DNA of 41,755 nucleotides from Pseudoselenomonas ruminantium (GTDB taxonomy: Bacteria > Bacillota > Negativicutes > Selenomonadales > Selenomonadaceae). Below are positions 6,409 to 15,374 of this stretch, piece after piece. Positions within the stretch are counted from its first letter, which is position 1. Every line of letters begins with the position of its first letter. Made by a program: the position numbers and the translations under genes. Below the pieces are notes generated by a model. The model was not told where the DNA came from. It was given only the letters and a program-made list of their open reading frames with translations, and ran no database searches. The stretch is taken from positions 1 through 41,755 of the forward strand of contig SVCA01000015.1 in assembly GCA_015058625.1 (NCBI GenBank), in the 5' to 3' direction.

Positions 6409-7686
6409 ATGGAAGTTTTAGCGGGCGTTATTTTTGTTTTCATGTACATGGTAATTGTGTCGGAGAAGATTCACCGCACAGTGGCAGCCATGCTGGGTGC
6501 TACATCGATGATTCTGCTGGGGATTTTATCCCAGGAGACAGCGCTTCATCATATTGATTTCAATACGTTGGGGCTCCTGGTAGGCATGATGGTGCTGGTG
6601 GGCGTTACCAGCCATACGGGCCTCTTTGACTATGTGGCCATCAAGGCCGCCAAGGTGGCCAAGGCTGAACCGAAGCGCATCCTCATCTATCTGGCGCTGA
6701 TTACGGCGGTATTCTCCGCGTTTCTGGATAATGTGACCACGGTGCTGCTGATGGTGCCGGTAACTTTCAGCATTACCCAGAAGCTGCATCTGAAGGCGAA
6801 TCCCTTCCTGCTCACGCAGATTATTGCTTCCAATATCGGCGGTACGGCAACGCTTATCGGTGACCCGCCGAATATCATGATTGGCAGCGCGGTAAAGGAA
6901 CTGACCTTTATGGCCTTTATCGAAAATCTGGCGCCGATTGCCATTCTCAATCTGATTATCGTCATCTTCCTCGTGGAAATCCTCTACAAGAAGGGCTTGC
7001 ATACCAAGCCGGAACTGCAGGCGGATTTGATGCAGATGGATGAGCATAAGGCGCTGAAAGACCGCCGTCTGCTCAAGAAGTCCCTGTTTGTGCTGACGCT
7101 GGTAATCTTAGGTTTCTTCACGCATTCCATCACGCATGTGGAATCTTCCATGATTGCGCTGACGGGCGGCTTCCTGCTCCTGCTGCTGGCGGGCGGCAGC
7201 CACCATCTGGTGGAAAGCTCCATGAAGGCTGTGGAGTGGGCAACGATATTCTTCTTTATCGGTCTCTTTATCGCAGTAGGTGGTCTTATCGAAACGGGCA
7301 TTATCGGCAGCATGGCCAGCCAGGCAGTAGAACTCACTGGCGGCGATGTGACGGCTACTTCGCTGCTCGTGCTCTGGCTTAGCGCCATCGTTTCCTCGGT
7401 ACTGGATAATATCCCCTTTGTCGCCACCATGATTCCGCTGATTCAGAATATGGGCGCTATGGGCGTCAGCAATCTGGAACCCATCTGGTGGAGCCTGGCA
7501 CTGGGTGCCTGCCTCGGCGGCAACGGTACGCTGGTCGGTGCTTCGGCTAACCTCATCGTAGCCGGTCTGGCTGCTGAGCGGGGCGTCAAAATCACCTTTA
7601 TCAATTATTTCAAGATTGGTTTTCCGATTATGCTCTTGACGATTGTATTGTCAACGGTGTATGTTTATATCCGGTATCTGATTTGA
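6409..7686 (+). CDS. ArsB/NhaD-family membrane permease
   Basis: A 425-aa integral membrane protein of the ion transporter superfamily (ArsB, NhaD, P protein). About 11-12 hydrophobic segments can be seen. The paired helical-hairpin motifs are clear: SAFLDNVTTVLLMVPVT with SNIGGTATLIGDPPNIMIGS in the first half, and SSVLDNIPFVATMIPLI with LGGNGTLVGASANLIVAGLA in the second half. These mark the inverted repeat of the family. The ion may be Na+/H+, arsenite or a carboxylate; the sequence alone does not decide, and no arsR or arsenate reductase lies nearby. AAGGGAGGA precedes the ATG. A strong terminator ends the unit. Confidence 0.85.
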   Translation: MEVLAGVIFVFMYMVIVSEKIHRTVAAMLGATSMILLGILSQETALHHIDFNTLGLLVGMMVLVGVTSHTGLFDYVAIKAAKVAKAEPKRILIYLALITAVFSAFLDNVTTVLLMVPVTFSITQKLHLKANPFLLTQIIASNIGGTATLIGDPPNIMIGSAVKELTFMAFIENLAPIAILNLIIVIFLVEILYKKGLHTKPELQADLMQMDEHKALKDRRLLKKSLFVLTLVILGFFTHSITHVESSMIALTGGFLLLLLAGGSHHLVESSMKAVEWATIFFFIGLFIAVGGLIETGIIGSMASQAVELTGGDVTATSLLVLWLSAIVSSVLDNIPFVATMIPLIQNMGAMGVSNLEPIWWSLALGACLGGNGTLVGASANLIVAGLAAERGVKITFINYFKIGFPIMLLTIVLSTVYVYIRYLI

Positions 7687-7699
7687 CCGGACTTGGTTG

Positions 7700-7737
7700 G
7701 GCCTGTAAATTCCGGTGGAATTTATGGGCCTTATTTT
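7700..7737 (+). terminator. Terminator after the permease gene
   Basis: A 14-bp stem (two G-T pairs) from 7700-7713 to 7717-7730 with a 3-nt loop is followed by TTATTTTAT. It begins 13 nt after the permease stop. Confidence 0.85.
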
Positions 7738-7810
7738 ATAAAAAATGTCTTTACTAGCAGGATTTTTTGCAGCAGACACGAATGGTTGTACTTTGAAGGA
7801 GGAGTTTTTG

Positions 7811-8083
7811 GTGGCAAAATTTGGCGGACATGGCTATGGCATGGCCATACTCTTTGTGGTAATCGGTGCGATTTTAGGTGGTATTTTGGGGCAGCTGCTG
7901 AGCGGCGTGGAAGCCTTAAGCGGCGTGATGCCTTATCTGGTGAATACCTTCCCGGTATTTGACACGTCAGCCTTTACGATTAATCTTTATGTGATTCAGC
8001 TGACACTTGGGCTGGCCTTTGCACCCAACCTCATGAGCATTCTGGGCATTGTCATCGCCCTGATTCTGTTCCGTCGTTATTAA
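7811..8083 (+). CDS. DUF4321 small membrane protein
   Basis: A 90-aa protein with two hydrophobic segments, MAILFVVIGAILGGILGQLL (residues 11-30) and LMSILGIVIALILFRRY at the C-terminus, joined by a loop with LPYLV-like residues. It resembles the DUF4321 family, which often sits just before maf in Firmicutes. The start is the GTG at 7811, because GAAGGAGGAG lies 6-8 nt upstream; a longer in-frame ATG at 7745 lacks a ribosome site and overlaps the terminator region. The function is unknown. It is probably cotranscribed with maf, 19 nt downstream. Confidence 0.75.
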   Translation: MAKFGGHGYGMAILFVVIGAILGGILGQLLSGVEALSGVMPYLVNTFPVFDTSAFTINLYVIQLTLGLAFAPNLMSILGIVIALILFRRY

Positions 8084-8102
8084 GAGAAAGGAGACTTGAA
8101 TT

Positions 8103-8693
8103 ATGTTTATCCTGGCTTCGGGTTCGCCACGGCGAAAAGAACTTCTCCAGCAGATAAATGCCCGTTTTGAAATTCGTATCAGCGCCGCGGAGGAACTCAG
8201 CGGAGATTCGATTAGTCCTGCTGAAATGGTGGAAAAAAATGCTGCGGCCAAAGCGCAGGCTGTGGCCCGGCTTTATCCCAACCATGCTGTATTGGGAGCA
8301 GATACGGTGGTAGCATTGGACGGGCATACTTACGGGAAACCGGACAGCCGCGAGGATGCCATCCGCATGCTGAAGGAATTTTCCGGCAGAACGCATCAGG
8401 TGCTCACCGGCATTGCCTGGGTGTATAATGGACATCTCTTCACGGATGTCGTAAAGACGGATGTGGAGTTTGCCCAGCTGGCAGATACGGAAATCGAGCG
8501 CTATGTGAAGAGCGGTGAGCCCATGGACAAAGCCGGCGCTTATGCCATTCAGGGGGCGGCGGCGGAATTCATCGCAGGCATTCATGGCTCCTATAGCAAT
8601 GTGGTGGGACTGCCCCTCAATGCGACTGTACGGCTTGCGCGAAAGGCAGGCGTAAATTTGTATGGCGATTATGGTGAGGGATTTACCCCCTGA
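8103..8693 (+). CDS. maf: Maf-family nucleoside triphosphate pyrophosphatase
   Basis: A 196-aa house-cleaning enzyme that hydrolyses non-canonical or excess dTTP/UTP to the monophosphate. Family motifs are ILASGSPRRKELL (3-15), GADTVVALDG, KPDSREDA, the loop SGRTHQVLTG, and YAIQGAAAEFI near residue 150. The set fits the YhdE-type dTTP/UTPase. Overexpressed Maf blocks septation in Bacillus subtilis. AGAAAGGAGA lies before the ATG. The 3' end overlaps radC by 32 nt, or 23 nt with the shorter radC start, so the two are translationally linked. The maf-radC-mreBCD-min order is common in Firmicutes. Confidence 0.92.
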   Translation: MFILASGSPRRKELLQQINARFEIRISAAEELSGDSISPAEMVEKNAAAKAQAVARLYPNHAVLGADTVVALDGHTYGKPDSREDAIRMLKEFSGRTHQVLTGIAWVYNGHLFTDVVKTDVEFAQLADTEIERYVKSGEPMDKAGAYAIQGAAAEFIAGIHGSYSNVVGLPLNATVRLARKAGVNLYGDYGEGFTP

Positions 8694-9354
8694 GGAACGC
8701 CCAAGGGAGAAACTGCTGGCCTACGGGCCGAGCGGGCTGAGCAATGCAGAACTGCTGGCCATCCTGCTGCGCAGCGGCACACGGAAAAAATCCGTTCTGC
8801 GCATTGCCGAGGAAATTCTGGCCCGTATCAAGGAGCAGGGCTTAGTGGGGATGGTGCATATCTCGGTAGCCGAACTGGCAAAGATTGACGGTGTGGGCAA
8901 GGTCAAGGCTGCCACGCTGCAGGCGGCCATTGAGCTTGCCCGGCGGCTGGCTGTCCAACAGTCGGCCAAGATTCAGATGATTACGGGACCGGAGGATGTG
9001 GCGCGTTATGCCATGCCCCATTACCGCTTCGAGCAGAAGGAGCACTTTGCGGTGCTGCTCCTAAACACCAAGAATCATGTCATCAGTATGCCGGAGGTTT
9101 CGGTGGGCAGTCTTTCGGCTTCCGTGGTTCATCCCCGGGAGGTGTTCCGGGCGGCTATCGACCATGCGGCGGCAGCCATGATTCTGTTGCACAATCATCC
9201 CAGCGGCGACCCGACACCCAGCCGTGAGGACATTGCGGTGACGGAACGGCTCGTGAAGGCGGGGAAGATTATGGACATTCCCGTGCTCGACCATGTGGTA
9301 CTGGGCAGGGATCGCTTCATCAGTCTTAAGGAGAAGGGTCTGCTCCAAGGATAA
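8662..9354 (+). CDS. radC: RadC family JAB/MPN domain protein
   Basis: A 230-aa protein of the UPF0758/RadC family. The N-terminal part has RDLPPEERPREKL and a helix-hairpin-helix (ELAKIDGVGKVKAATLQAA). The C-terminal JAB domain carries the metal motif HNHPSGDPTPSREDI, the signature HxHx7D of JAMM proteins. Despite its name a repair role is not well supported; nuclease or peptidase activity is suspected for the family. The start at 8662 lies within maf; an alternative ATG at 8671 would begin MVRDLPPEER, and neither has a good ribosome site, which suggests coupling to maf translation. Confidence 0.9.
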   Translation: MAIMVRDLPPEERPREKLLAYGPSGLSNAELLAILLRSGTRKKSVLRIAEEILARIKEQGLVGMVHISVAELAKIDGVGKVKAATLQAAIELARRLAVQQSAKIQMITGPEDVARYAMPHYRFEQKEHFAVLLLNTKNHVISMPEVSVGSLSASVVHPREVFRAAIDHAAAAMILLHNHPSGDPTPSREDIAVTERLVKAGKIMDIPVLDHVVLGRDRFISLKEKGLLQG

Positions 9355-9397
9355 GTTTCTAATCGAAATTTTATTGAAAAAATAATCGTTTGCCTGT

Positions 9398-9445
9398 TAT
9401 CAAAATAGCTATCTTGTGTTACAATAAGATAGCTATTTTGTTTTT
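9398..9445 (+). promoter_or_regulatory. Perfect inverted repeat with a promoter in its loop, before mreB
   Basis: A perfect 15-bp stem, 9401-9415 with 9426-9440, has a 10-nt loop and is followed by TTTTT at 9441-9445, so it is a terminator for the maf-radC unit. The loop ends in TGTTACAAT, an extended -10 element (TACAAT 9420-9425), with a weak -35 TTATCA at 9398-9403 and a 16-bp spacer. The likely mreB promoter is therefore embedded in the inverted repeat. The same sequence could be a protein-binding operator. Confidence 0.6.
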
Positions 9446-9514
9446 GAAGAATATATGCGCTGCTTAGCTTGCGGCGTAGATAGATGGTTTTTTCGAAGGG
9501 AGTTTTTTGACAAA

Positions 9515-10555
9515 ATGTGGAGTCTGTTTGGCGGTTTTTCGCACGATATGGGTATTGACCTGGGCACGGCTAACACGCTGGTGCATGTAAAGGGCAGAGG
9601 CATTGTGCTGCGGGAGCCTTCTGTAGTAGCAATCAAGAGTGATACGGGGGAGGTTCTGGCTGTAGGCGAGGAAGCAAAGCAGATGATTGGCCGTACTCCG
9701 GGCAATATTGTGGCAATCCGCCCCATGAAGGACGGCGTTATCGCAGACTTTGATGTAACGCAGGCTATGCTCAAGTATTTCATCCGCAAGGCCATGAACA
9801 CGAAGTCCTTTGTACGTCCCCGCGTGGTAGTTGGCGTTCCCTCCGGTGTTACGGAAGTGGAAAAGCGTGCCGTAATCGATGCTGCGCAGCAGGCTGGTGC
9901 CCGTGAAGCATATCTGATTGAAGAACCGATGGCAGCAGCTATCGGTGCCGGTCTGCCTGTAGAAGAAGCTACCGGCAGCATGGTCGTAGATATCGGCGGC
10001 GGCACGACGGAAATCGCTGTTATCTCTTTGGGCGGTATCGTTACGAGCTGCTCCATCCGCGTCGGCGGTGACGAAATGGACAGCGCCATTGTGCAGTACA
10101 TCAAGCGCATGTACAATCTGATGATTGGTGAGCGCACGGCTGAAGAAATCAAGATGACCGTTGGTACGGCTATCGTTACGCCGGAAGCCGATAAGACCAT
10201 GGATATCCGTGGCCGCGACCTCGTATCTGGTCTGCCCAAGACGCTCACGATTCAGGCTAAGGAAATCCGTGAAGCACTCAATGACCCCATCTACAAGATT
10301 ATCGATGCGGTTAAGGGCACGCTGGAAAAGACTCCGCCTGAACTGGCAGCTGACGTTATGGACCACGGCATCATGATGACCGGTGGCGGCGCCCTCTTAA
10401 CCAACCTCGACAAGCTCCTGTCCCATGAGACGGGCATGCCGGTGCTGGTATCTGAGGATGCTCTCTCCTGCGTAGGCGAAGGCACGGGCCGTTCCCTGGA
10501 AAACATCGAGCTCTTGAAGCGCGTGGTTATGACTGGCAAAAAGCTGAGAAGCTGA
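9515..10555 (+). CDS. mreB: Rod shape-determining actin homologue MreB
   Basis: A 346-aa bacterial actin that forms membrane-bound filaments and guides the elongation machinery. The ATPase motifs are GIDLGTANT (13-21) and [11 protein letters not shown] (159-169). An amphipathic N-terminus (MWSLFGGF) may aid membrane binding. I start it at ATG 9515, which gives the normal MreB N-terminus and length; an in-frame ATG 60 nt upstream would add 20 Cys/Arg-rich residues not seen in the family. GAAGGGAG lies upstream at a rather long 12-nt spacing. It is the first gene of mreBCD. Confidence 0.95.
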   Translation: MWSLFGGFSHDMGIDLGTANTLVHVKGRGIVLREPSVVAIKSDTGEVLAVGEEAKQMIGRTPGNIVAIRPMKDGVIADFDVTQAMLKYFIRKAMNTKSFVRPRVVVGVPSGVTEVEKRAVIDAAQQAGAREAYLIEEPMAAAIGAGLPVEEATGSMVVDIGGGTTEIAVISLGGIVTSCSIRVGGDEMDSAIVQYIKRMYNLMIGERTAEEIKMTVGTAIVTPEADKTMDIRGRDLVSGLPKTLTIQAKEIREALNDPIYKIIDAVKGTLEKTPPELAADVMDHGIMMTGGGALLTNLDKLLSHETGMPVLVSEDALSCVGEGTGRSLENIELLKRVVMTGKKLRS

Positions 10556-10561
10556 TAAAAA

Positions 10562-11512
10562 ATGAGTAATCGTGTAAGAAGAGATAAGGAAGACGGACGC
10601 AAGGGCTGGGCTATGGTGTTTGTCGTGGTCAGCCTCTTTTGCATCATCTTTTTTGCCGCCCGGGGCCGTTTTCAGGCGCCGGTGAGCAGTCAGGCTGTTT
10701 CGCTGGTCCTGTCTCCTTTCCAGCAGGCAACGGATTGGGTGGCGAATGAAATTCGCTATGTTACGAGCGTTGTCTGGGAAGTTTCTACGCTCTATGAGCA
10801 GAACAAGATGCTCCGCAATGAAGTGGAGCAGCTGCGGGGCATCAACCTGCAGGCCAATGAAGCGCTGGCAGAAAATGAACGACTGCGGACGATGATTGGT
10901 TATCAGCATTCTGCCCGTCAGTTTGATTTGGTGGCAGCCAGAGTCATCGGCCGTGAGTCCGAGACATGGTCCAGCATGATTGTCATTGACAGAGGGACGC
11001 TAAACGGCATTCAGAATGATATGCCGGTGGTGACGCCGCAGGGGCTGGTAGGCCGCGTGGTAGAAGCCGGTCCCAATTCCTCCAAGGTGCAGCTGATTTT
11101 GGACCCGCGTTCTTCTGTGGGCACCATCGTCCAGCGGGCGGAGTCGAGAGTCACTGGCATCGTGCAGGGCGATATGGACAATCCCACCATGCCGCAGATG
11201 GTGAACATTCCCAAGAATGCCGATGTGGTGGAAGGGGATGTCATCGTTACCTCAGGCTTTGGGGGTATCTATCCCAAAGGCATCATCGTGGGGCTGGTCA
11301 GCAGCCTCAAAAATGATGATGGCGGCCTCCTCAAAATCGGCGTCTTAGAATCGGCCGTGGACTTCCAGAAACTGGAAGATGTGATGGTGATTACGGCTTC
11401 GCGTGAAGCACCACCGGAACCCATCAAACCGCCTGTGCAGACGCCAGGAACGGAAACTGACCCCGTAACGGGCGAGCGCATCGCTGATCAGAAGGCGGAG
11501 GGGCAGAAATGA
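10562..11512 (+). CDS. mreC: Rod shape-determining protein MreC
   Basis: A 316-aa envelope protein that links MreB to PBP2 on the outside of the inner membrane. It has a short charged cytoplasmic tail, one membrane segment at about 16-35 (AMVFVVVSLFCIIFFAA), a coiled coil around 70-105 (LYEQNKMLRNEVEQLRG) and the beta-rich MreC domain from about 115 to 275 (MIVIDRGTLNGI, GLVGRVVEAGPNSSKVQLIL). The proline-rich tail after 280 is low complexity. The ATG lies 6 nt after mreB with no clear ribosome site, so translation is probably coupled. It overlaps mreD by 4 nt. Confidence 0.93.
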   Translation: MSNRVRRDKEDGRKGWAMVFVVVSLFCIIFFAARGRFQAPVSSQAVSLVLSPFQQATDWVANEIRYVTSVVWEVSTLYEQNKMLRNEVEQLRGINLQANEALAENERLRTMIGYQHSARQFDLVAARVIGRESETWSSMIVIDRGTLNGIQNDMPVVTPQGLVGRVVEAGPNSSKVQLILDPRSSVGTIVQRAESRVTGIVQGDMDNPTMPQMVNIPKNADVVEGDVIVTSGFGGIYPKGIIVGLVSSLKNDDGGLLKIGVLESAVDFQKLEDVMVITASREAPPEPIKPPVQTPGTETDPVTGERIADQKAEGQK

Positions 11513-12009
11513 GCAATTTCGGCAAACTGGCTGCTTTGGTAGTGGCCCTGTATGTTCTGCAGACTTCATTTTTCCCCCTGATTGCCTACCATGGCATCAG
11601 CCCCAACTTCATGCTTCTGCTGACGACATCCTTTGCGTTTTTGCAGGGCATGGAGAAAGGCACCCTGATGGGCTTTGCCACAGGCTTGCTGACGGATCTT
11701 GCCACAGGAACATTTTTCGGCGTGCATGCGTTTACCTACATGCTGCTGGGGAATCTGTGCGGCCGTTTTGCCAATCGTGTTTACAAGGAACAGTTTTTCC
11801 TGCCGGTGTTCGCATCTTTGGGCATAACTGCGTTAAACTATTTTATTTTGGCGTTACTTATGGTATTATTAGGGTATCGCTTTAATCCAATCAGCAATGT
11901 GCAGGTCATGCTTCTGCCCATGCTGATTTACCAGCTGGCGTTTGCCTATCCGGTTCACTTTTTGACCTATCAATTGGATAAGAAACTCAGCACAAAAGAA
12001 ACAAACTGA
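11509..12009 (+). CDS. mreD: Rod shape-determining protein MreD
   Basis: A 166-aa inner-membrane protein with five or six hydrophobic helices (for example LAALVVALYVLQTSFFPLIA at the start). It is typical in length and in its place after mreC. The segment MGFATGLLTDLATGTFFGVH matches the family. MreD is part of the Rod complex with MreC, PBP2 and RodA; its molecular role is not settled. The ATG overlaps the mreC stop (ATGA). The gene ends 2 nt before an intrinsic terminator hairpin, after which mrdA begins. Confidence 0.92.
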   Translation: MSNFGKLAALVVALYVLQTSFFPLIAYHGISPNFMLLLTTSFAFLQGMEKGTLMGFATGLLTDLATGTFFGVHAFTYMLLGNLCGRFANRVYKEQFFLPVFASLGITALNYFILALLMVLLGYRFNPISNVQVMLLPMLIYQLAFAYPVHFLTYQLDKKLSTKETN

Positions 12010-12011
12010 TT

Positions 12012-12035
12012 AAGGCACCTGCGGGTGCCTTTTTT
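12012..12035 (+). terminator. Intrinsic terminator between mreD and mrdA
   Basis: An 8-bp stem AAGGCACC/GGTGCCTT with loop TGCG is followed by a run of T to 12035. It lies inside an otherwise continuous shape-gene cluster and should lower transcription of mrdA and the min genes relative to mreBCD. Confidence 0.8.
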
Positions 12036-12051
12036 ATGGGAGAGATACTTT

Positions 12052-13857
12052 TTGGTCGAAAATGACGAATTTGGCGGCCGACTCAATGTCCTAGGCTGGC
12101 TGTCGGTACTCGTAGTGGCTGTGCTTATCGGCCGGGCCGGCTACCTGCAGATTTACGAGGGTGATTATTACGCCCGCTTGGCTGAGGGCAACCGCATCCG
12201 CATTATTCCTACCATGGCTCCCCGCGGAACCTTTTTTGACCGCAACGGTGAGCTTTTGGTACAGAACCGTCCGGGCTTTGCGGTTTCGCTGATGCCGGTG
12301 ATGACCAAGATTGACCCGGTGGTGATCAGCCGTCTGTCGGAACTGTTGAAGGTGCCGGTGGAGGAAATCAACAAGAAAATCGAGGCCCATACGGGCTTTG
12401 ACCCCATTCGGATTAAGGCGGATGTCACCCCCGATATTGTGACCATTATCGAGGAACAAAAGAATAATTACCCCGGTGTCATCATCGAGGTACAGCCTAT
12501 CCGCGACTACATGAATAAGGAAGAAGCGGCTCATACCTATGGCTATGTCAGCGAAATCAATGACATGGAGCTCGAAAAGAAAAAGGATGAGGGCTACAAG
12601 AGCGGCGATATCATCGGCAAGTTCGGTCTGGAAAAAATCTACGACAAGGAACTGCGCGGTGAAAACGGTGGTCAGCAGGTGGAAGTAGATGTTACGGGCA
12701 AGCCAGTGCAGATTATCGGCAACAAGCCACCGACGCCGGGGGATGACCTCTATCTCACCATTGACAAGAATCTCCAGACGGCAGCCGAAAAGGCTGTGGA
12801 TGAGCAGTTAAAGCTCATTCATGCCAATGCGGCGGCTGTGGTGTGTATGAATCCACAGACCGGTGAGATTCTGGCCATGGTGAGCCGTCCTGCCTTTGAC
12901 CCCAACCTCTTTGCCCATGGGATTTCCTCAAAGGATTGGAACAAGCTCAACAACAATCCCTACCATCCCATGGACAACAAGGCCATCACTGGTGAATATC
13001 CGCCGGGGTCTACGTTCAAGATTATCACAGGTACGGCGGCCCTGACCGAAGGTGTGGTTACGCCAAGTGAGCTCATCATGGACAGCGGTCATCACTGGAT
13101 TATCCCCAAGGGCAACGCCGAAGGCGAAGCTCTGGGCCTTATCAACTTCCAGCAGGCCATGGCGCACTCCGATAACGTCTATTTCTATGAAATGGGCAAT
13201 CGTCTGGGCATTGACCGATTGGAAAAATACGCCCGCATGTTTGGATTGGGCAAGATTACCGGCATTGACCTGCCCTATGAGTCGGATGGCCTCGTGGCCA
13301 ACCGCCGCTACAAGGAGAAAAACTTTGAGGATGGCGACTGGTATCTGTCGGAAACCTTCGACGCCGCCATCGGTCAGGGCTTCAATCTGGTAACGCCGTT
13401 GCAGGCCGCTATGGTCATGGGGGAAATTGCCGCTGACGGCAAGCGTTATAAGCCCCATCTGGTCAATCGCATTGTAGGGCCGGATGGCAAGACGGTGCGG
13501 GAATTCAAGCCGGAACTTCTGGGGACGCTGGACGTGCCGGCAGAGGACATCCAGCTGGTGCAGACCGGCCTCCACGAAGTTACCAAATACGGTACGGCGG
13601 CCAGCATTTTCAGGGGCTTTCCCATTGAGATTGCCGGTAAGACCGGTACGGCGGAAAACCCGCATGGCCGCGACCACGGCTGGTTTGTGGCCTATGGCCC
13701 CTTTGCAAATCCCGATATCGTGGTAGCGGTTATCGTGGAACAGGGCGGCTTCGGCTCCCAGTCCGCAGTGCCAATCGGCCGCAAAATCTTGGAGGCCTGG
13801 TTCGGCCTCAACAAGCCTCAGCCGGCACAGCCAGCAGATGGGCAGAAAAAACAATAA
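12052..13857 (+). CDS. mrdA: Penicillin-binding protein 2 (elongation transpeptidase)
   Basis: A 601-aa class B penicillin-binding protein that cross-links peptidoglycan during elongation with RodA. One membrane anchor lies near residues 13-32 (LGWLSVLVVAVLIGRAGYLQ). The dimerisation domain follows, with the APRGTFFDRNG motif. The transpeptidase has S320 in STFK, S373 in SDN and K530 in KTGTAE. I prefer the TTG start at 12052, with GGGAGAG 7 nt upstream, because an in-frame GTG at 12025 lies within the terminator stem and has no ribosome site. The C-terminus is Gln/Pro-rich. Confidence 0.93.
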   Translation: MVENDEFGGRLNVLGWLSVLVVAVLIGRAGYLQIYEGDYYARLAEGNRIRIIPTMAPRGTFFDRNGELLVQNRPGFAVSLMPVMTKIDPVVISRLSELLKVPVEEINKKIEAHTGFDPIRIKADVTPDIVTIIEEQKNNYPGVIIEVQPIRDYMNKEEAAHTYGYVSEINDMELEKKKDEGYKSGDIIGKFGLEKIYDKELRGENGGQQVEVDVTGKPVQIIGNKPPTPGDDLYLTIDKNLQTAAEKAVDEQLKLIHANAAAVVCMNPQTGEILAMVSRPAFDPNLFAHGISSKDWNKLNNNPYHPMDNKAITGEYPPGSTFKIITGTAALTEGVVTPSELIMDSGHHWIIPKGNAEGEALGLINFQQAMAHSDNVYFYEMGNRLGIDRLEKYARMFGLGKITGIDLPYESDGLVANRRYKEKNFEDGDWYLSETFDAAIGQGFNLVTPLQAAMVMGEIAADGKRYKPHLVNRIVGPDGKTVREFKPELLGTLDVPAEDIQLVQTGLHEVTKYGTAASIFRGFPIEIAGKTGTAENPHGRDHGWFVAYGPFANPDIVVAVIVEQGGFGSQSAVPIGRKILEAWFGLNKPQPAQPADGQKKQ

Positions 13858-13898
13858 TCAAGTAAGCAAGACTATATTATAGAGAAACGAGGGCAGCC

Positions 13899-14573
13899 AT
13901 GAGTGAAGATATTGTAAAAATCAAGGGAACTTCCCTTGGATTACAGCTGAGCTTTGCCCCAGAGGCATCCTTTGAAGATGTGCGGGAGAACCTGAAAAAG
14001 AAACTGGAATCCGGTACCACCTTCTTTTTGCGGGGCACATTGGTGCTGATTCCCCGGGATGTGTTCATGGGCAGCGAGCGGGATGAGCTGCAGAGGCTCT
14101 TCCATGAGTACGGCCTTATCTGCCGTACGCAAAAGCCCGAACCGGAGGAAACGCCGGAAGCAAAAGAAGCTCCGGCCCAGCCTGCACCCGCGCCGGTACA
14201 GACCAGCAGCCAGCCTGAGGAATTAAAGCCGCAGGAGATGGTGGTCATCAACAGGACGCTGCGGGGCGGCCAGGAAATCCGTACCAAATCTTCGGTGCTG
14301 GTCTGCGGCAACGTGAATCCCGGCGCCCAGATTATCGCCGGTGGCAGCATTGATATCCGCGGCACCTGCCGGGGAATGGTGCATGCCGGAGCCTATGGGG
14401 ACAGTACGGCATTTATTATCGCCGACCATCTGATGCCCACACAGATTAGAATCTCAAACCTCATCGCCCGCTCCCCGGACGAGATGGAAAAGACTGACCG
14501 CGCCGAACGCGCTTCGATAAAAGACGGTCAAATCGTAATCGAACCAATAGAAAGGCAGGATAAGACAGTATGA
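13899..14573 (+). CDS. minC: Septum site-determining protein MinC
   Basis: A 224-aa inhibitor of FtsZ assembly. The N-terminal domain (about 1-90) antagonises FtsZ polymers. A Pro/Ala/Glu-rich linker (about 85-112) joins it to the C-terminal beta-helix domain (about 115-220) with RTLRGGQEIRTKSSVLVCG and NPGAQIIAGGSIDIRGTCRG, which dimerises and binds MinD. GAGGG precedes the ATG. It overlaps minD by 4 nt (ATGA), giving the usual minCDE order. Confidence 0.94.
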   Translation: MSEDIVKIKGTSLGLQLSFAPEASFEDVRENLKKKLESGTTFFLRGTLVLIPRDVFMGSERDELQRLFHEYGLICRTQKPEPEETPEAKEAPAQPAPAPVQTSSQPEELKPQEMVVINRTLRGGQEIRTKSSVLVCGNVNPGAQIIAGGSIDIRGTCRGMVHAGAYGDSTAFIIADHLMPTQIRISNLIARSPDEMEKTDRAERASIKDGQIVIEPIERQDKTV

Positions 14574-15361
14574 GTGAAATCTATGTAGTAACATCTGGCA
14601 AAGGCGGTGTTGGTAAGACTACGACAACGGCTAACTTGGGCATGGGACTTGCCATGCGGGGCAAAAAGGTAGTATTGGTGGATACCGATACGGGCCTTCG
14701 GAATCTCGACCTGCTCTTAGGTCTGGAAAACCGCATCATGTATGACCTGATTGACGTAACGGAAGGCCGCGTGGCTTATAAGAAAGCCCTGGTGCGCCAT
14801 AAGAAGTACGACAATCTGTTCCTGCTGCCGACGTCGCAGGTTAAGGACAAGATGGCCGTAAATCCGGAACAGCTCGTAAAGCTCTGCGACGATTTGCGCA
14901 AGGAATTTGACTACATCATCATCGACTGCCCGGCAGGTATTGAACAGGGATTCAAGACGGCTATTGCCGCTGCGGATACGGCACTGGTTGTCACCATGCC
15001 GGAGATTTCGGCGGTACGTGATGCCGATAAGATTATCGGCGAACTCGGCCGTGCGGACAAGGAAAACATCAAACTCATTGTCAACCGTATTCGTCCGCAG
15101 ATGGTCGAAGACGGCGATATGCTCGACATGGAAGCCATCAACGACATCCTCTCGCTCGACTGCATTGGTCAGGTGCCGGATGACCTCAAGGTCGTTACCA
15201 GCACCAACAAGGGGGAACCCTGCGTAACCATGAACGACAGCGAAGCCGGTCAGGCATACCGCAACATTGTAGGCCGTATGCTCGGCGAGGACATTCCCTT
15301 CATGGAATTCCACAAAGACGGCGGCTGGTGGAAACGCTTAAAACGCATGTTCAAACGCTGA
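14570..15361 (+). CDS. minD: Septum site-determining ATPase MinD
   Basis: A 263-aa ParA-like ATPase. The deviant Walker A motif GKGGVGKTT (10-18) has both lysines, with VDTDTGLRNLDLLLGLENR after it. The C-terminus WWKRLKRMFKR is a membrane-targeting amphipathic helix. With ATP it binds the membrane and recruits MinC; MinE releases it. It overlaps minC by 4 nt and precedes minE by 13 nt. Confidence 0.97.
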   Translation: MSEIYVVTSGKGGVGKTTTTANLGMGLAMRGKKVVLVDTDTGLRNLDLLLGLENRIMYDLIDVTEGRVAYKKALVRHKKYDNLFLLPTSQVKDKMAVNPEQLVKLCDDLRKEFDYIIIDCPAGIEQGFKTAIAAADTALVVTMPEISAVRDADKIIGELGRADKENIKLIVNRIRPQMVEDGDMLDMEAINDILSLDCIGQVPDDLKVVTSTNKGEPCVTMNDSEAGQAYRNIVGRMLGEDIPFMEFHKDGGWWKRLKRMFKR

Positions 15362-15374
15362 GAGGAGGGGTTAT

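Noticed and set aside
7693..7962. Open frame in a second phase over the DUF4321 gene
   Set aside because: It begins in the permease terminator and reads through the DUF4321 gene in another frame, with no ribosome site.
12025..12051. Upstream GTG start for mrdA
   Set aside because: It lies in the terminator stem and T run and has no ribosome site. TTG at 12052 has GGGAGAG at the right distance.
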